From assembly GCA_958295665.1 (NCBI GenBank), contig OY282560.1, forward strand, positions 21,349,653-21,413,652: DNA of 64,000 nucleotides. The letters are read 5' to 3'. The number at the start of each line of letters is the position of its first letter. The first letter of the stretch is position 1. The DNA is from Tipula vernalis. Taxonomy: Eukaryota; Arthropoda; Insecta; Diptera; Tipulidae. Positions 60,101-64,000 of the stretch are shown here, in pieces. Below the pieces are notes generated by a model, which worked only from the letters and a program-made list of their open reading frames with translations, had not been told where the DNA came from and did no database searches. Made by a program: the position numbers and the translations under genes.

Positions 60101-60277
60101 CCCGCGAAAATTTTGACATTTTTCAATTTTGTCCAAAATATGTTAAAATGGCCAATTTTTTAATAGATTGAATCTTTTACGAGATTCAAGCTAAATTTTC
60201 CGGGAAAATTGTGAAATATTTTCAAATATTTTGATTTCAAAATTTTTTTAAAATGTACAATTTTTGCATTTTCCTGT
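57150..60277. other. Non-coding or unrecognised region
   Basis: The minus-strand ORF at 57836-57630 is protein-like (FLFKLRQIKAARLSF) but unassigned; a retroelement origin is possible. From 58.3 to 60.2 kb there is AT-rich sequence. Near 60060-60270 phrases like TTTCCGGGAAAATTGTG recur and resemble sequence near 63400, on the other side of the next element. Confidence 0.35.
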
Positions 60278-60294
60278 CACAGACACACCGAACA

Positions 60295-63181
60295 CCACTT
60301 TTAAATGGCTCGGAAAACCACGTCTCTATTTTCTTCAAGGATCGAAAGTTCCAAGTTTGAGAAGTCCAAAAAAACAAAAATTAGCAAAATCCCCGGAGCC
60401 GTTTTGAAAAAAACGCAATTTCAAAATTTTTTTGGTGACGATACGGAAATTTACGACTTTTTTGCAGCTTGTTTGTTCTCTCTTGTAGAAAGAAGAATCG
60501 AGAATAGAAAGTTTTAATATTTTCAACAAAGATCAACTTTTCCAGACCAAATCAGTAATATTGGACGAAATCTATCGAATTAAGTAATGCAACTTTATTT
60601 GAAAAATTACGAAAATCAAGGTTATTGAATGAAATACGTGGAGACATCAAAATGAAAAGGCAAAATTTATTTAGGCTGCCCAAATCATAATATAGTCCTT
60701 ACACGAAAAAATGTCTTCTCTTGACTGTCATTGTTTATTCAAGGTTGTGGAACAAAAGCCAGAAACACCTTGAACCTTAAACATGGCGAGAATTATATTC
60801 TTGTATAGATCTTAGAAGTTTGGAGCTATAATCTGGATGTGTATGGTGGACTTTATAATTCATCCAGGTATTTTTGAAGTCATGGTGAACTGACTCCATA
60901 GCTTGCTCACTGTAGTTCCCGAGTCCTTTCTCCATTTTTCGGCAAAAATGAGGAACGTGGAAAAAGACAGCATGAACTTTTGGCGTTATTGATATTGCTA
61001 GGTCCAAATAACTTCTTTGAAATTCTGAAATATACACCTCAAATTTTTCGTCAAGACTACTTGAGAAACATGAATTGACGACACTTGAAAAATCATTAAA
61101 ACATCTGACATATTTTATACAATGAACACTACATTTTGCCCGAAGCAGATCTATCTTGTTCAACAAATTTTTGCAGGCATTGCCTGCGAAACCAGGAGAT
61201 CCATGGACAAATTCTCTGCTTACATTGCACGATTTTGTCCATTTCTCAGTATCGTCTTCGCATTCCCTCAGCATGTGCCCATACAACGTGTTTACTACCC
61301 CGAGCATTAGATGCAGTTCAGGTGGAGATATTATATCGATGATTTCTGCCTTTGGATTCCCTGTAAAAATAGGTTGAGATACGTGACTGTAAAAATTCTT
61401 GGCATTAATTTTTTTACTGCCACTATTCTTGAAGGCGTCTGAATTTTCACGGCAACTACCAACGGTTCTATAACTTCCACACTTACTCAAGAGATCTTTT
61501 GATGCAGTACACCACGTACACGGGTAATGAGAAGAATGAGCCATGACCCCAGTTATTATATTGGCCATTTTTAGGTCTGTGGCAATGGTCATGACTTTTA
61601 AGTCATTCAAATGTAGGGGACCACAGAGTGCAAACATTCACATAATTTTCTTGTGTATCAGAAATGATACCAAGGATGAATAACTTTTTCACACCCGTGT
61701 CCTTAAATTTATTGGCGTGTACTCCATCATGATAAGGCTGCCTGGCCCCTTTGAAATGTGGATTATTATCGGCTCCTTCGAATCTTGATTGAATGGATAA
61801 GCAAATCTTCAAAAACCCTCCACCACCGTCAAGCCAAATTTTCAAATCTACTTCTTGCAAACCTCTTTTTTCTCGAATATATATATAACTAAACCTTGTA
61901 CATTATTACAACAAACAAAGCATCCAAATCTATTTATTACACAAGACTTCTTGGTATTCAATACGTCACAAACACGAGATTCAAAAAACTAATCAAGCTG
62001 ATGATTCAACAAAAGCAGGTCCTGCTTCAAGTTGGGCTGAAACATTTTCCTATTCTTACTGCCAACTCGCAAAGCAGCAGTTAGAGAATGTGACTTTCTT
62101 GTAAACAACCCCAATTCTGTACTTATTTTCAATATGTCGATAGCTGCGACTGTTTCTTTTCTTGAGCTTTTATCCACATTGTTTGAATTCACTGAAACTG
62201 GTAGTTTTTTGCCTCTCCTTTGAGATAACCGCAACTGTCCTTCATTGTTTGAGTGTTCTGGCACGTGTAGAATATCTTTTAGCATTGATGAAGCTAATTT
62301 TTCCTTTTCTTTGGTAGACAAATTTTTTGAAATCATTTCAGTGAGCATAGGGATGCATTTAGGTGAAGTGCAAATTTTGTTTTTATCCAGTGGTCCTCTG
62401 CATTTCTTACACTTTTTCTTGAACACTTTTCTTTTCGCTGAATTTCCTAGAAACAGATTGTCTGGTGCACGTCTCGCAATTTCACACAACTTGCAGTCAC
62501 AAAGTATCTTATTTTTAGATCGTGTTACACATGGGAGTTCCAGAAAACCAGAATAGTCCGGTAGAGCTAATGTGGTTTCTTCAGAATTTTATTTATTGAA
62601 TTTGTATGTGATGATTTTGCAACTGCTACAGACAGCAGATGGGTAACGAACATCATCAAGATTAATATTTACAGCATTTTTTACCTCAATTTTCAATGGG
62701 CCCACAATATCCCACATCTTATCTTTCTTTCTTAAACACAACAAACAAATCACGCCTCGGTTTTCTTCATGAGTTCGCGCATGGTCCTTTGGCTTTCGTG
62801 ACATTTTGTTTCAATCTTATGTAGGTAATAGGTTCGTCTATTACTAATAACTGTTATTTACTGGCCGGTTTGTCAACGACTGTTTTGACTAATATTGCGA
62901 CAACTAAGTCTGTCTTTCTGCTGATTTTTGAAGCAAACATTTGAAAACAACAAACATATTTACGTGAAAAGAAACAAAACAATGTCTGTACACAGACAGA
63001 TATGGTGATGTATTTATTTTTCAAGCATTTCAGCATATCTCTTGGCTACACCTACAGAATTATGAAAAAAATCGTGAATTTTCGTATCGTCGCAGAAAAA
63101 AAATTGAAATTGCGTTTTTTTCAAAACGGTTCCGGGGATTTTGCTAATTTTTGTTTTTTTGGACTTCTCATTTAAAAGTGG
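60295..63181 (-). mobile_element. DNA transposon with about 125-bp terminal inverted repeats
   Basis: The left repeat starts CCACTTTTAAATG at 60295. After about 50 extra bases it matches the right repeat over about 110 bases (about 60355-60463 against 63063-63170). Both contain GAAGTCCAAAAAAACAAAAA and CCGTTTTGAAAAAAACGCAA. The right repeat ends at 63181 with CATTTAAAAGTGG. The element is about 2.9 kb with one transposase gene on the minus strand. No target duplication was found, so the exact ends may lie a little further out. Confidence 0.8.
60777..62804 (-). pseudogene. DDE transposase with RAG1/Transib-like motif order
   Basis: It reads from ATG at 62804. The N-terminus is Cys-rich: CLLCLRKK, VCSSC, CDCKLCEIARRAP, then CKKCRGPL and a further CTSPKC. 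The first frame runs to 61989 with one in-frame stop (62589-62591). After another stop and a shift near 61870 comes the probable first Asp in WLDGGGGFLKI. After a shift near 61635 the second Asp is in TIATDLKMANIITGVM, followed by PCTWC. Then come PPELHLMLGVVNTLYGHM and GFAGNACKNLLNKIDLL. Last is KVHAVFFHVPHF, with two His spaced by four residues, and the candidate Glu in SEQAMESVHHDF. RAG1/Transib enzymes share this order: Asp, Asp, CxxC, HxxxxH, Glu. Overall identity looks low, so the superfamily call is an inference. It ends at a stop at 60777. Confidence 0.7.
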
Positions 63182-63198
63182 TTCAGGCACACCATGTG

Positions 63199-64000
63199 GT
63201 CATGCTTCCAAAAGAAATCCAATTCTAAGCCCCTTTGAGGAGTTCTCTGTTTTACTATCAGTAATAAATAAAAATAGAAATGAAATACATAATTGAGTTG
63301 GAGGAGAGCAGCAGCCCTAAGGTTTAAAATGAATTGAAAAAAAGGTGCGTCAATTTATTGAAAAATGCAGTTTTCTCGGAAAACAGTTAAAACTTTCCTG
63401 GAAAATGTGCAATTTTCTGGGATTTTTTGCCTTGCACCTCCTAAAAAGTAACACAAAACTCCTCGTAGATTAATCTTGAACTTTTAGTCATGATTAGACA
63501 TTCTTACGTGAGTTTGACAACATTTCGGCCGGCTTATACATTTTTATTCAAAATTCTATTTTGCTGACAATTTTTACGATTAAGTAAGTGGTTATCAACG
63601 ATAGTGTTCTTCATGGTCCACTGATGGCAATTTGAATCGAATTTCGAATTTAATCTATACAAAGATATACATCTTCCGAATATAAAAGAAGCACAAATTA
63701 ACGAAATTGAAAGAATTTTGTTTCAAAAGAAACCTTGGACCAAAAAACAAAACAAAAAAATGTACTTTTAATCTTAATTAATTTCAATGTTCTTCTATAT
63801 AGTATAAAAAAAACATGCGCTGGTCACATCATCTTCATTTATTTACTTTTTTTTTTGTTTTTTTGTCTGCCAGCTACACATAACTTAAGTAAAGCGACAT
63901 ACATAATTTTACAGGACTTTAAATTTTTTAAGAATAATTCTTTGCCTTAAACATTATACATACATAATGTATGTATAAATAATAAAGCGAACGCAGACAC
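63199..64000. other. No recognisable gene
   Basis: AT-rich sequence. TTTTTTGTCTGCCAG near 63860 has the shape of a splice acceptor, but no credible exon follows it. The window ends here. Confidence 0.4.

Noticed and set aside
60278..60284. CACAGAC at the left end as a RAG-type heptamer
   Set aside because: Only CACA is shared with the right end, the next bases differ, and no 5-bp duplication was found, so it is not claimed as a feature.
61122..61377. Three plus-strand ORFs
   Set aside because: They are shadows of the minus-strand transposase at 60777-62804.

Overview
The window looks like AT-rich insect nuclear DNA, probably from a fly or a close relative. It has no operons, ribosome binding sites or other bacterial features. 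It does have spliced coding exons and a dense mix of insect-type transposons: mariner, Tc1, pogo, piggyBac, MULE, Jockey, RTE, I/R1 and BEL/Pao. I found no tRNA, rRNA or CRISPR array. Species cannot be fixed from the sequence alone.

Only one host gene can be supported. Its first coding exon (44387-44549, + strand) and second coding exon (55528-55761) share matching splice phases. They are separated by an intron of about 11 kb filled with transposon remains. The encoded N-terminus is rich in Ser, Gly and Ala. It carries a short S-L-F-A-Y-W-G-R-G core and is tentatively a chromatin or nuclear protein. The rest of the gene lies beyond the window. The T-rich unique stretches upstream (about 1.1-3.5, 22.6-24.1, 26.8-28.0, 36.6-38.9 and 43.8-44.4 kb) could be untranslated or regulatory DNA of the same locus, but nothing in them proves that.

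Layout. 1-3.8 kb: two small inverted-repeat elements and AT-rich DNA. 3.8-10.9 kb: a MITE, a pogo-like transposase relic split by a complete mariner with DD37D spacing, a piggyBac relic, further MITEs and a BEL/Pao relic. 11.1-11.8 kb: a LINE reverse transcriptase relic. 15.5 kb: an unusual interleaved inverted repeat. 16.9-21.3 kb: a Jockey-type LINE split by a MULE with an 8-bp target duplication. 21.4-30.3 kb: more LINE fragments, a MITE and a hairpin. 32.8-35.9 kb: a second Jockey-type LINE interrupted by a MULE-like element, which in turn holds a 5'-truncated R1/I-type LINE inside a CA microsatellite. 40.3-41.8 kb: a complete but mutated Tc1. 45.4-48.4 kb: a second coding MULE with a MITE in its transposase and a truncated mariner. 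51.2-53.6 kb: two opposed LINEs, one RTE-type with a 16-bp tandem tail. 56.6-57.1 kb: an I-type RNase H fragment. 60.3-63.2 kb: a transposon whose transposase has a RAG1/Transib-like order of motifs.

Every transposase and polymerase frame seen is broken by stops, frameshifts or deletions, so the elements are described as relics. The most interesting structures are three MULE-type elements whose terminal repeats are built from arrays of short degenerate phrases, the RAG1/Transib-like element at 60-63 kb, and the A-B-A'-B' inverted repeat at 15.6 kb.
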